Shown here: piece by piece, positions 7,257-13,768 of the stretch | How the letters are laid out: the number at the start of each line of letters is the position of its first letter | Position numbering within the stretch: position 1 is the first letter of the stretch | From: a virus | Virus record (IMG/VR): IMGVR_UViG_3300028883_000093 | Span: 1 to 35,722 of that record | Strand: one strand, 5' to 3' | Length of the DNA stretch: 35,722 bases | Made by a program: the position numbers and the translations under genes | The notes under the pieces: model-generated | Told to the model about the DNA's origin: nothing | Databases searched by the model: none | The model's input: the letters and a program-made list of their open reading frames with translations, nothing else

Positions 7257-8058
7257 ATTTTTGAATAAACGTCCGTTAAGTGCTTCGAGTTTGAAAGCAT
7301 TTCGCAAGTCTCCAAAACATTATATTCAGTACTTAACAGAACCTTACAAAACAACTCCAGCGCTAATATTTGGTAGCCTTGTTGATTGTCTTGTGCTAAC
7401 TCCAGAGCTATACGAAAAGCGATTTATTCTTATGCCAAAAATTGATAGGCGTACAAAGTTAGGTAAGATTGACTATGAAAATTTTTTGAAAAAAGCAGAG
7501 AATAAAACCGTGATCACTGAGGAACAATTAGAGAACGCAAAAAAATGCAAAGAATCTTTATATAGTGTGCAAATGAGTAGAGAGTTACTCGAATCGGTTA
7601 AAAAAATACAAATCAAACTTAAATGGAAATCAAAAGGTCTTCCTATGATCGGGTATGCAGACTTTGAAAGTAATACGTGGGGTGAAACTTTTATAGTTGA
7701 TTTAAAAACAACAGCAGATGCTGACCCTGATAACTTCATACGATCTGCAATTAAGTTCGATTATATTATTCAATGCGGGGCTTATCTTGATGCTTACATA
7801 AAGAAATTTTATCAGTTTCCTTATTTTATTTTTCTTGCAGTAGAAAATTCAGAGCCTTTTAACGTATCAGTTAATTTTTGCGATAATAAATTCACTGAGC
7901 TGGCAAAAGACGAGCTTTATGGTACTTTACAAGTATTTAAAAAATGTATGGATTTAAACGCTTGGAAACAAGGATATGAGTTTCGAATTATCGATGGCTT
8001 AAATTATTTTACAATGCAATTACCGAATTATTATAAACCAAAATACATAGGATTATGA
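7240..8058 (+). CDS. RecE-like PD-(D/E)XK exonuclease
   Basis: A 272-residue nuclease of the RecE/exonuclease VIII-like family (DUF3799 type). The N-terminus has LSASSLKAFRKSPKHY and IFGSLVD. The catalytic core has GYADF (Asp141), VDLKTT (Asp154, Lys156) and the conserved QCGAYLDAY helix from Gln178. This is the order expected for an active PD-(D/E)XK site. It would degrade one strand of duplex DNA ends and hand the exposed strand to the Rad52-like annealing protein encoded just upstream. Its stop overlaps the next start by 4 bases. Confidence 0.85.
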   Translation: MKIDHEFLNKRPLSASSLKAFRKSPKHYIQYLTEPYKTTPALIFGSLVDCLVLTPELYEKRFILMPKIDRRTKLGKIDYENFLKKAENKTVITEEQLENAKKCKESLYSVQMSRELLESVKKIQIKLKWKSKGLPMIGYADFESNTWGETFIVDLKTTADADPDNFIRSAIKFDYIIQCGAYLDAYIKKFYQFPYFIFLAVENSEPFNVSVNFCDNKFTELAKDELYGTLQVFKKCMDLNAWKQGYEFRIIDGLNYFTMQLPNYYKPKYIGL

Positions 8059-8246
8059 CACAAACAGAACAAATCAAAAATTACTTAGAGCAAGGTGATT
8101 CGATAACTCCATTAAAAGCTCTTAATTTATTCGGCTGTTTTAGATTAGGTGCAAGAATTTACGATCTAAAACAATCAGGAATGAAAATCAAAACAGAAAT
8201 AATAACAAAGAACAATAAACGGTTCGCTAAATACACAAAATCATGA
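8055..8246 (+). CDS. Small helix-turn-helix protein
   Basis: A 63-residue protein fitting the HTH_39-type family found in many phages: IKNYLEQGDSITPLKALNLFG, then RLGARIYDLKQSGMKIKTE, a helix-turn-helix with a short beta wing. It may bind DNA as a regulator or replication accessory. It is linked to both neighbours by 4-base overlaps, and lies between the recombination pair and a membrane protein. Confidence 0.75.
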   Translation: MTQTEQIKNYLEQGDSITPLKALNLFGCFRLGARIYDLKQSGMKIKTEIITKNNKRFAKYTKS

Positions 8247-8497
8247 CAGCATTAAAAGTAATAGCAATAGTAATTATTTGCATTATCATAATTACTTTTC
8301 TCCTGTGGTTAAAAATTGAAGTATGGAAGCGGAATATCGAACCTGGAGACAGATGTGCGTACTACATTGACAACGATCGTTTTTTTGCTCAGATTACTGA
8401 TATTAAAACAGATTCAGTCAAAATCATATACCCGTTTACTAATGATCTGAAACAAATCTGGGTTAGCAAGTCTGATATATATCCGGACTGGTGTTAA
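8243..8497 (+). CDS. Membrane-anchored small protein
   Basis: An 84-residue protein. Residues 4-23 form a strong transmembrane helix, then a basic stretch (KIEVWKR), then a ~55-residue soluble beta-rich domain (GDRCAYYIDNDRFFAQITDI, VKIIYPFTND) that looks like a small SH3-like or Tudor-like barrel. No family named. It is the last gene before the attenuator-like region. Confidence 0.6.
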   Translation: MTALKVIAIVIICIIIITFLLWLKIEVWKRNIEPGDRCAYYIDNDRFFAQITDIKTDSVKIIYPFTNDLKQIWVSKSDIYPDWC

Positions 8498-8571
8498 GAA
8501 GTATTAACATCTATTTGGTATCATAATGAAAAAAATAGTAATTTTATACTTGAGTTAATAATCGCCAAATC

Positions 8572-8670
8572 ATGACACAAATTTCTTTTCATAATTATAA
8601 GTTTTGGTTAATTGGAGGGGTCTCAACTTGGCGGTTGCCCCTCTTTTTTTATTTATTCTATCATGGCTAA
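8572..8670 (+). CDS. Possible 32-aa leader peptide overlapping a terminator
   Basis: A short frame from ATG 8572, with the same aaatcATG leader used by several genes here, to TAA 8670. The product begins MTQISFHNYKFWLIGG and ends in aromatic residues. It passes completely through the terminator hairpin at 8615-8650 and its stop overlaps the start of the replication gene (8663). This is the layout of a translated leader that could prevent hairpin formation. It may be chance, as the peptide itself shows nothing familiar. Confidence 0.35.
   Translation: MTQISFHNYKFWLIGGVSTWRLPLFFYLFYHG
8615..8650 (+). terminator. Rho-independent terminator or attenuator before the replication genes
   Basis: GAGGGG (8615-8620) pairs with CCCCTC (8638-8643) and is followed directly by seven or more T. 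It stands 13 bases before the replication-protein ATG, so it would cut the early transcript just before that gene unless read through. This fits attenuation or a boundary between two transcription units. Confidence 0.7.
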
Positions 8671-9394
8671 AAGATTTACTGATACAGAAAAATGGCGTAA
8701 ACAGTTTATAAAGAGTTTGCAAACAGTATATAAACTGTTATGGATTTATATTTTAGACGATTGCGATCATGCCGGTATTTGGCATGTTGAACCCGAAATT
8801 GCATCTATTAGAATCGGAGAACAGGTAAACATCGAAGAAGCAAAAAAACAATTTAATGATCATATAATTGAATTTGATAAAGGCGAAAAATGGCTGATTA
8901 AAGATTTTATAAATTTTCAGTACGGGGAGTTGAACGAAAATGTAAAAGCGCACAAATCTGTAATTATTAGATTACAAAAATATAATCTGATTGATAAAAA
9001 TAAACAGTTTGCAAACCCTTTGCAAAGGGTTAAAGATAAAGATATGGATAAAGATAAGGAAAAGAATAAAGAAAAAGATAAAGATAGAAGCCGAAAAAAA
9101 GAAATAATACTCCCTTTTGATTCTTATAATTTTAAAAAATATTGGAATTATTGGAAAGAGTATAAGGCAAAGGAATTTAACTTTAAATATAAATCTGAAA
9201 TATCAGAGCAGGCTGCGCTAAAAAAATTATCTGGACTAGCCAAAACAGAAGATCAGGCAATAAAAATAATCATGCAGTCAATTGAAAATAACTGGAAAGG
9301 ATTTTTTAATTTAAAAAATAATCATGAAACTTCAACACTTAAAGAAGAAATATTTGCAAGAATGGAGACCAGATACGCTGACAAAGACAAATAA
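8663..9394 (+). CDS. Putative replication initiator with N-terminal winged helix
   Basis: A 243-residue protein resembling replication proteins of Bacteroidota phages. The N-terminal domain (1-120) contains YKLLWIYILDDCDHAGIW and EIASIRIGE, a winged-helix-like block. A Lys/Asp-rich linker (about 123-147) separates it from a helical C-terminal domain (about 155-235). That domain has YWNYWKEYKAKE and KLSGLAKTEDQAIKIIMQSI, similar to primosomal DnaD/DnaT-like tails. The gene itself carries a perfect palindrome and repeats in the linker region, as an origin inside lambda O would. The ATG at 8663 follows the terminator; an upstream TTG at 8612 would translate through the hairpin and is rejected. 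Confidence 0.65.
   Translation: MAKRFTDTEKWRKQFIKSLQTVYKLLWIYILDDCDHAGIWHVEPEIASIRIGEQVNIEEAKKQFNDHIIEFDKGEKWLIKDFINFQYGELNENVKAHKSVIIRLQKYNLIDKNKQFANPLQRVKDKDMDKDKEKNKEKDKDRSRKKEIILPFDSYNFKKYWNYWKEYKAKEFNFKYKSEISEQAALKKLSGLAKTEDQAIKIIMQSIENNWKGFFNLKNNHETSTLKEEIFARMETRYADKDK
9014..9086. repeat. Perfect 18-bp palindrome and iteron-like repeats, origin candidate
   Basis: AACCCTTTGCAAAGGGTT (9014-9031) is a perfect 18-bp palindrome. It is followed by three exact GATAAAGATA repeats (9035, 9047, 9077) in a purine-rich, easily melted stretch. All lie inside the putative initiator gene between its two domains. The layout recalls lambda ori inside gene O. The repeats also encode the Lys/Asp linker, so part of the pattern may come from the protein. 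Confidence 0.45.
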
Positions 9395-9836
9395 CTATTT
9401 GCAGGTCTTTCAAAGCACAAGACCGAGTTTAGCATTGATCAAAAAAGAATTAGGCAACGAATTTTTAAGGGATTTGATATTATTATGGCTGTTAGAATTC
9501 AATGAGTATATTAATAATAGACTTACAGATACTCAGTTACATTTGATTGCTCGTGATATTGAGATGGATTATTATTATTATAAACCGGACGATCTTGCGT
9601 ATTTATTTAAGCAGTTAAAGCAGCATAAATGGGTTTATTGTTCGTTAGCTGAATTTTCTCAAGCTATTAAACAGTATGATGAATTAAGATGCCAAGAAGC
9701 CGTAAGAGATAGCCAGGCAGAATCAGAGTACCATAAAAGCAATTCAAAACGTATGTTTGAAAGGCAAAGCGATAAAATTCAGGATTTCAAAAAGAAAGCC
9801 AATTATCAAGAATTAAAGAAAAAATATAATTTATAA
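9324..9836 (+). CDS. Putative replication accessory protein
   Basis: A 170-residue helical protein. It has LALIKKELGNEFLRDLILLWLLEFNEYIN, LHLIARDIEM and LAYLFKQLKQHKW, then a charged coiled tail from about residue 125. The arrangement matches a protein commonly found directly after the initiator in Bacteroidota phages and prophages (DUF6633-like, from memory), possibly a helicase-loader analogue. The function is not proven. From ATG 9324 it overlaps the initiator gene by 71 bases; a later TTG near 9400 is an alternative start that still keeps the conserved part. Confidence 0.6.
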   Translation: MKLQHLKKKYLQEWRPDTLTKTNNYLQVFQSTRPSLALIKKELGNEFLRDLILLWLLEFNEYINNRLTDTQLHLIARDIEMDYYYYKPDDLAYLFKQLKQHKWVYCSLAEFSQAIKQYDELRCQEAVRDSQAESEYHKSNSKRMFERQSDKIQDFKKKANYQELKKKYNL

Positions 9837-9871
9837 TCGTTTTAAGTAACTAAAATTTTAAATTTATAATT

Positions 9872-10150
9872 ATGAAAGAAAATATTTTAAAAAAAGCAGA
9901 AAAAATATTATATCAAAGGGCTCAAGAAAAAGAAAGAAAAAATGGAGATATGATACAAGGTATGAAACGTGCATCAAGGATTGCCTCAGGCATGCTAGGT
10001 GAAACCATTACACCAGAGATGATATTAATATCATTAATAGCTTTAAAGTTGTCTCGTGCTTCCTATTCATACAACGAAGATCATTATTTAGATGCAATAA
10101 ATTATTTAGCAACATTAAATGATATAAAAAATGATAGTAACAATAATTGA
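9872..10150 (+). CDS. DUF6378-like small phage protein
   Basis: A 92-residue helical protein with the order KAEKILYQRAQEK...GDMIQGMKRAS..., then TPEMILISLIALKLSRAS and HYLDAINYLATL. This is like DUF6378-type phage proteins, where the conserved parts are a Gly-Asp turn, a core hydrophobic helix and a final Asp-containing helix. The biochemical role of that family is not established. It ends by overlapping the glucosyltransferase gene by 20 bases and may be cotranscribed with the DNA-modification genes. Confidence 0.6.
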   Translation: MKENILKKAEKILYQRAQEKERKNGDMIQGMKRASRIASGMLGETITPEMILISLIALKLSRASYSYNEDHYLDAINYLATLNDIKNDSNNN

Positions 10151-11078
10151 TTTTATTGAAGATATACCAGATAAATATTATTCCCATAAAACACTTGAGT
10201 CATATTTTTTTATTAAATTATTAAAAGAAAATGGGTATTCTGTTAACAGAAATAATATATTAGGTATTGAAGATTTTATAGTTATTAGATTAAGTCAACC
10301 TAATTTTTTTGGTGGTATAATAAAACAATATAAAGTTAATGAGATAAAAAAAATTATAAAATCTGAAGCAAAAATATATTTTTTAGCAAACGATCCACGT
10401 ATAAAGCTTATTAATTATGCAAATGTGTATAAAAAAAGAGGATGTAATATAACTGATGAACAAGTTATTTTATTTGATAATGTAATAAAAAATTCTACGG
10501 CTATATTTAGCGGACAAAACTATACTAAATTTCATAATAATGATTTAAAATCAATACATGTTAATTATTTTGCATATATATTTTATAATATTTTACAAAT
10601 AAATAAACATAATTCTGATATTAGTTTGTTTTCTGAATCGTATAATTATAATTATGATTTTGTATATTATGGTGATAATAGAGGTAAATATCGTCATGAG
10701 CTATTGTTAAAGTATATACCAAAAGAAACAAATAATATAATAATAGCTTATAAAAAATTAAACGGAAATAAAAAATTAAAGCATAATCAGTTATTAAAAA
10801 TATTAAATAAATGCAAAACATCGTTAATAATATCAGATAAAGAACACCAAAAAAATGTATTAACTTATAGATATTATGAAGTGATGATGAGTAATTGTTT
10901 TGCGTGTATACCTTTTGAATATTGTAATATAGATTATGCTCCAAAAGATAATTTTATATCTTCTAATAAAGATATTGAATATATTATAAATAATTTTGAC
11001 AGTAAGTTAATTGTAAATCAAAATAAATTTATAGAAACGTATTTAGAACAATTTAGTAATTTAAAAATTGTATTATGA
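10131..11078 (+). CDS. T4-type DNA beta-glucosyltransferase homologue
   Basis: A 315-residue protein that aligns by eye along its length with phage T4 beta-glucosyltransferase, which moves glucose from UDP-glucose to 5-hydroxymethylcytosine in DNA. Matching features: Glu23 in the LESYFFIKLLKENG helix (T4 Glu22), NFFGG at 58-62 (also NFFGG in T4), IYFLANDPRI with Asp88 at the place of catalytic Asp100, and YGDNRGKYR with Arg184 and Arg188 (T4 Arg191 and Arg195, UDP binding). SLIISDKEHQKNVLTYRYYE has Arg247 and Glu250 at the places of T4 Arg269 and Glu272. The T4 comparison is from memory. The dUTPase and dCMP hydroxymethylase genes follow with overlaps, supporting DNA modification. The DNA is markedly richer in A/T than its surroundings, suggesting transfer. 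Confidence 0.75.
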   Translation: MIVTIIDFIEDIPDKYYSHKTLESYFFIKLLKENGYSVNRNNILGIEDFIVIRLSQPNFFGGIIKQYKVNEIKKIIKSEAKIYFLANDPRIKLINYANVYKKRGCNITDEQVILFDNVIKNSTAIFSGQNYTKFHNNDLKSIHVNYFAYIFYNILQINKHNSDISLFSESYNYNYDFVYYGDNRGKYRHELLLKYIPKETNNIIIAYKKLNGNKKLKHNQLLKILNKCKTSLIISDKEHQKNVLTYRYYEVMMSNCFACIPFEYCNIDYAPKDNFISSNKDIEYIINNFDSKLIVNQNKFIETYLEQFSNLKIVL

Positions 11079-11572
11079 AATATACTAAAATTTATAAAGT
11101 AAAATCTCCTACAATAGGAACAGAGTTATCAGCCGGTATTGATTTCTATATACCAGAGTTTACAGAAAGTTTTTCAAAAAGATTTTTATCTATTAATAAT
11201 AATATAACACTTAATTTTGATTCTAATTTCTTTAGATTAGCGCCACATGAGAGAGTTAATATTCCATCTGGAATAAAAGTTGAATTAAAAGAAAATCAAT
11301 GTTTAATAGCTTTTAATAAATCAGGTGTATCGACAAAACTAGGATTAGATGTATTAGCATGCGTAATAGATTCTGATTACCAAGGTGAAATTCATTTATC
11401 ATTAGTGAATACTTCTATTAACTACATTGATTTATATGCTGGCCAAAAAATAGTTCAGTTTATTTTATTTAATATACCAAAAGTTATGTTAATAGAAGTA
11501 AGTGAAAAAAGTATGTATTTAAAAAAAACTAAAAGAAGCAAAAATGGATTTGGTTCAACAGGAGAATTTTAA
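11075..11572 (+). CDS. dut: dUTPase-family nucleotidohydrolase (possibly dCTP/dUTP)
   Basis: A 165-residue trimeric-type dUTPase. The five motifs are present in order: AGIDFY (20-25), NKSGVSTKLG (81-90), GLDVLACVIDSDYQGEI (90-106), AGQKIVQFIL (122-131) and the C-terminal RSKNGFGSTGEF. Motif 2 normally reads RSG or RSS; here Lys replaces Arg. Residues 28-52 are a short insertion. The standard reaction is dUTP to dUMP and PPi. Because it sits between genes for a glucosyltransferase and a dCMP hydroxymethylase, it may instead or also act on dCTP to make dCMP for modification; that is inference. Start overlaps the previous stop by ATGA. Confidence 0.85.
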   Translation: MKYTKIYKVKSPTIGTELSAGIDFYIPEFTESFSKRFLSINNNITLNFDSNFFRLAPHERVNIPSGIKVELKENQCLIAFNKSGVSTKLGLDVLACVIDSDYQGEIHLSLVNTSINYIDLYAGQKIVQFILFNIPKVMLIEVSEKSMYLKKTKRSKNGFGSTGEF

Positions 11573-12245
11573 TAGCTCTCAAGATGCTTTTGAGTACTTT
11601 TATGATTTTATTTTACAAAATGGATATAATTATCAAAATACAAAAGCAATTTTTAATACAAAAATAGTATTAGAAAATCCACTTAATAATAAAATTTATA
11701 CTAAGTGGAGAAAATGGAGATTAAGTTATGCAGAAGAAGAATGGAATTGGTATAATGATAAGACACTTAACCCTGATAGAGTGATAAAAGCAGGAGCTAA
11801 ATTATGGGATAAATTAAAAGATGAAAATGGCAACGTAATGTCAAATTATGGTTATTGGTGGAATATGCATAATCAATTAGATAATGTGATAAACGAACTA
11901 AGAGTGAATCCTACTACACGACAAGCATCCATATCATTATTAGATACTAAAATCAAAGATCAAAATCTAAAAGATATAATATGTACTTGGGGAATACAAT
12001 TTTATATCATAAATAATAAATTGAATATGAGTATAATGATGCGTTCTAATGATTTGATTTATGGTTTTTGTAATGATCAATATTGTTTTTCTCAATTACA
12101 AAAATATGTTTCTAATAAATTAAATTTAGAAATAGGAATATACACTCATTTTGTTAACAATTTACATATTTATAAAAAACACTGGAGTTTAAAAAATGAT
12201 AACAATAGCAACAATACTGGAAAGTCTCCGATCGTTAAAAGATAA
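11544..12245 (+). CDS. dCMP hydroxymethylase (T4 gp42-like, thymidylate synthase fold)
   Basis: A 233-residue member of the thymidylate synthase superfamily. The nucleophile Cys147 lies in ICTWGIQFYI. The phosphate and base site reads MRSNDLIYGFCND (166-178), almost the same as T4 gp42 MRSNDVVFGFRND, and NNLHIYKKH (205-213) holds the His/Tyr pair. The Asn that binds the uracil ring in thymidylate synthase (E. coli Asn177) is Asp178 here, as in T4 gp42 Asp179. This is the hallmark of an enzyme acting on cytosine. The N-terminal EEEWNWY, SNYGYWW and ELRVNPTTRQASI also match gp42. It would make 5-hydroxymethyl-dCMP with methylene-tetrahydrofolate. It overlaps the dUTPase gene by 29 bases and the next gene by 50. 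Confidence 0.8.
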   Translation: MDLVQQENFNSSQDAFEYFYDFILQNGYNYQNTKAIFNTKIVLENPLNNKIYTKWRKWRLSYAEEEWNWYNDKTLNPDRVIKAGAKLWDKLKDENGNVMSNYGYWWNMHNQLDNVINELRVNPTTRQASISLLDTKIKDQNLKDIICTWGIQFYIINNKLNMSIMMRSNDLIYGFCNDQYCFSQLQKYVSNKLNLEIGIYTHFVNNLHIYKKHWSLKNDNNSNNTGKSPIVKR

Positions 12246-12549
12246 AACGTGGAAGGTTACGTTTGAAACTAACGAATTAACTCCTCAGCAGATCGGAGCA
12301 ATGAGCGAACTACAATCCGAGTTTTGCTACTTAGCAATTAAAAAAGAGCCTTTTAAATCTAAAGAGTTAGACGATCTGAATCAAATTAGAGCTGATTTTG
12401 ATGATCAACAAAAAAGCCAATCACAAAGATTAAGAGCAGTTTTTTACAGATTATGGGAGCAATCAGATGAAGGATATGAGGACTTTGAACTTTATTACAG
12501 ATTTAAAATGGATAAGGTTATTAATCATTATAAAGGGTTTTTAAAATGA
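12196..12549 (+). CDS. Conserved phage protein of unknown function
   Basis: A 117-residue protein. The N-terminal half is beta-rich (KTWKVTFETNELTPQQIGAM) and the C-terminal half helical with SQRLRAVFYRLWEQSDEGYEDFELYY. I recognise this pattern from small proteins shared by many phages near recombination genes, but know no function. Base composition returns to the genome norm here after the AT-rich modification block. It overlaps the hydroxymethylase gene by 50 bases. Confidence 0.6.
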   Translation: MITIATILESLRSLKDKTWKVTFETNELTPQQIGAMSELQSEFCYLAIKKEPFKSKELDDLNQIRADFDDQQKSQSQRLRAVFYRLWEQSDEGYEDFELYYRFKMDKVINHYKGFLK

Positions 12550-13244
12550 GAAAATATATTATTTTTATGGTACTATTGACAGGTTGTTCAATTAACAAAT
12601 TTACTCCTAAAGTAAAAAATATAACTTACACTCCTGATTTTGACAAAGTAACAGTAAGAGGAATTAAAATTACAAAATTACATACTCCATTTGACTTGTC
12701 GTTTCGGCACATTGATTATTGGGATAATAAACCTAATGTTAAATATGATACTAACCTTATACGATTAAATGATCAAACCCTGGAGTTCTACACTAAACGA
12801 GATACTTCAGCTTGCATTAAATCTAACTTTATTTTTAAATATGGTAAGGTCGGAGCGTTGATTAAGTTTGAGGACTTTCCAAATAACTTCCCTGCATTTT
12901 GGTTGATGGGGTTTAATTTAATGCCAGAGATTGACATAATTGAGTATGACGGCAATCGGGCCTGGTCAACTATTCATTTCGGGTATTCATACGAGAAAGG
13001 GCAGAATAAGCATGTTGGTACGGGAGAGATAAAAGGATTAAATCCAACGGAGTATAATTGGTATGAATGCGAGGTTACTCCGTATTGGATTAAGTTTTAT
13101 GTGAACGGGCAAGAAACAGCAAAGATTAAATACCCACTTGCTAACAATGACAGTTACGTTCAATTCAACTCAGGATATACAGGAGAAGTCCAAGTGGATA
13201 GGCTAAGTATTAGTGTTAAGGGTTTTTATTATATTAAATATTAA
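12546..13244 (+). CDS. GH16-like glycoside hydrolase lipoprotein
   Basis: A 232-residue protein with a short lipoprotein signal ending LLTGC (Cys14). The body fits the GH16 beta-jelly-roll family. It has FPAFWLMG (115-122, substrate cleft) and PEIDIIEYDG, where Glu128, Asp130 and Glu133 match the E-x-D-x-x-E catalytic motif (nucleophile, helper, acid/base). It also has IHFGYSY, a late WYECEVTPYWIKFYVNGQE strand set and a final VDRLSIS strand. GH16 enzymes cut beta-1,3 or beta-1,4 glucans and galactans such as laminarin, agar or carrageenan. The lipoprotein signal suggests display on the infected cell, not in the virion. It lies in the early or accessory region, away from tail genes, next to the cassette-like repeats. 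Confidence 0.75.
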   Translation: MRKYIIFMVLLTGCSINKFTPKVKNITYTPDFDKVTVRGIKITKLHTPFDLSFRHIDYWDNKPNVKYDTNLIRLNDQTLEFYTKRDTSACIKSNFIFKYGKVGALIKFEDFPNNFPAFWLMGFNLMPEIDIIEYDGNRAWSTIHFGYSYEKGQNKHVGTGEIKGLNPTEYNWYECEVTPYWIKFYVNGQETAKIKYPLANNDSYVQFNSGYTGEVQVDRLSISVKGFYYIKY

Positions 13245-13266
13245 CTAACGTGTAAAGTATATAAAC
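13245..13266 (+). repeat. Cassette-repeat arm A, copy 1
   Basis: This 22-base element begins CTAACGTGTAAAGTATAT directly after the GH16-like stop. Related copies start at 14524 and 14855. Its end (GTATATAAAC) is complementary to GTTTTATATAC in element B at 13528 with one bulged base, so the two could form the outer stem of an attC-like structure around the 70-aa gene. Confidence 0.45.
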
Positions 13267-13276
13267 AAAAAAAAGC

Positions 13277-13489
13277 ATGGCAGATTTAGAAAAAATATAT
13301 GCTGATAAAAAAGCGTGGATGTATTACCAATGGGAAAATGGAGCTGTTTACGTATATTGTAGGTGTACCGAATGTGGAAGATTTTTAAAACGAGGTAAAG
13401 TACTTATGAATTATATTGGTGATGTGAAGTTCGAAGGTTGGGAGTGTAAGGTACACGGAGAAGCAAACCCTTTTTATGATATTAATTAA
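13277..13489 (+). CDS. Small putative zinc-binding protein (70 aa)
   Basis: A 70-residue protein with CRCTECGRF and later WECKVHGE, which gives Cys28, Cys30, Cys33, Cys57 and His60 as a possible zinc site. Tyr/Trp-rich start (WMYYQWENGAVYVY). No family named. It lies between the complementary arms A1 and B1 of the cassette-like repeat, so it may have been inserted there or may be part of the mobile unit. Confidence 0.6.
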   Translation: MADLEKIYADKKAWMYYQWENGAVYVYCRCTECGRFLKRGKVLMNYIGDVKFEGWECKVHGEANPFYDIN

Positions 13490-13527
13490 AATTTAGTACA
13501 AACTTTAAAAAAGACCACAGAGGCATT

Positions 13528-13551
13528 GTTTTATATACTTTGTTATGTGGC
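13528..13551 (+). repeat. Cassette-repeat element B, copy 1
   Basis: This 24-base element contains TTATATACTTTGTTATGTGG. Its end, GTTATGTGGC (13542-13551), is an exact reverse complement of GCCACATAAC at 14001-14010. The pair bounds a block with two small genes. GTTATG is close to the integron core site GTTRRRY. A second copy of B lies at 14632-14655. Confidence 0.45.
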
Positions 13552-13573
13552 GTTATTTAAAATAATTATAAAT

Positions 13574-13756
13574 ATGCAATTAGAAATTACAACAACAAGA
13601 AAAAAAATAGAAAAAGTAAACTACTTAATTTCATTAGCAATTGATTCAGCTAAAGAAAATCTAGCGTTTTTAAAAGCTGCTGACTTAACAGAAAAAGACT
13701 TAGATGATGTTGAGAGTTTTAGAAAACAAATGTTAAAAGGTTACTTTAAAATATAA
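13574..13756 (+). CDS. Hypothetical helical protein (60 aa)
   Basis: A 60-residue helical protein, MQLEITTTRKKIEKVNYLIS to a basic tail. It has heptad-like leucines and an acidic turn (LTEKDLDDVESF), suggesting a helical hairpin. An upstream in-frame start at 13526 would read through the repeat element B, so the ATG at 13574 is chosen. It is the first gene inside the block bounded by the 10-base inverted repeat. Confidence 0.55.
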   Translation: MQLEITTTRKKIEKVNYLISLAIDSAKENLAFLKAADLTEKDLDDVESFRKQMLKGYFKI

Positions 13757-13768
13757 AACAATAAAATT

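Noticed and set aside
8612-8662. TTG start extending the replication protein upstream by 17 codons
   Set aside because: The extension would be read through the terminator hairpin and has no protein-like sequence; ATG 8663 starts at the conserved domain.
10621-10944. Minus-strand open frame (107 codons) opposite the glucosyltransferase gene
   Set aside because: Tyr/Leu/Ile-rich product explained by the extreme AT content; the + strand holds conserved active-site residues here.
11075-11572. dUTPase as evidence that the phage uses uracil-type DNA (hydroxymethyluracil)
   Set aside because: The neighbouring TS-fold enzyme has the Asp of cytosine-specific enzymes, which favours hydroxymethylcytosine instead.
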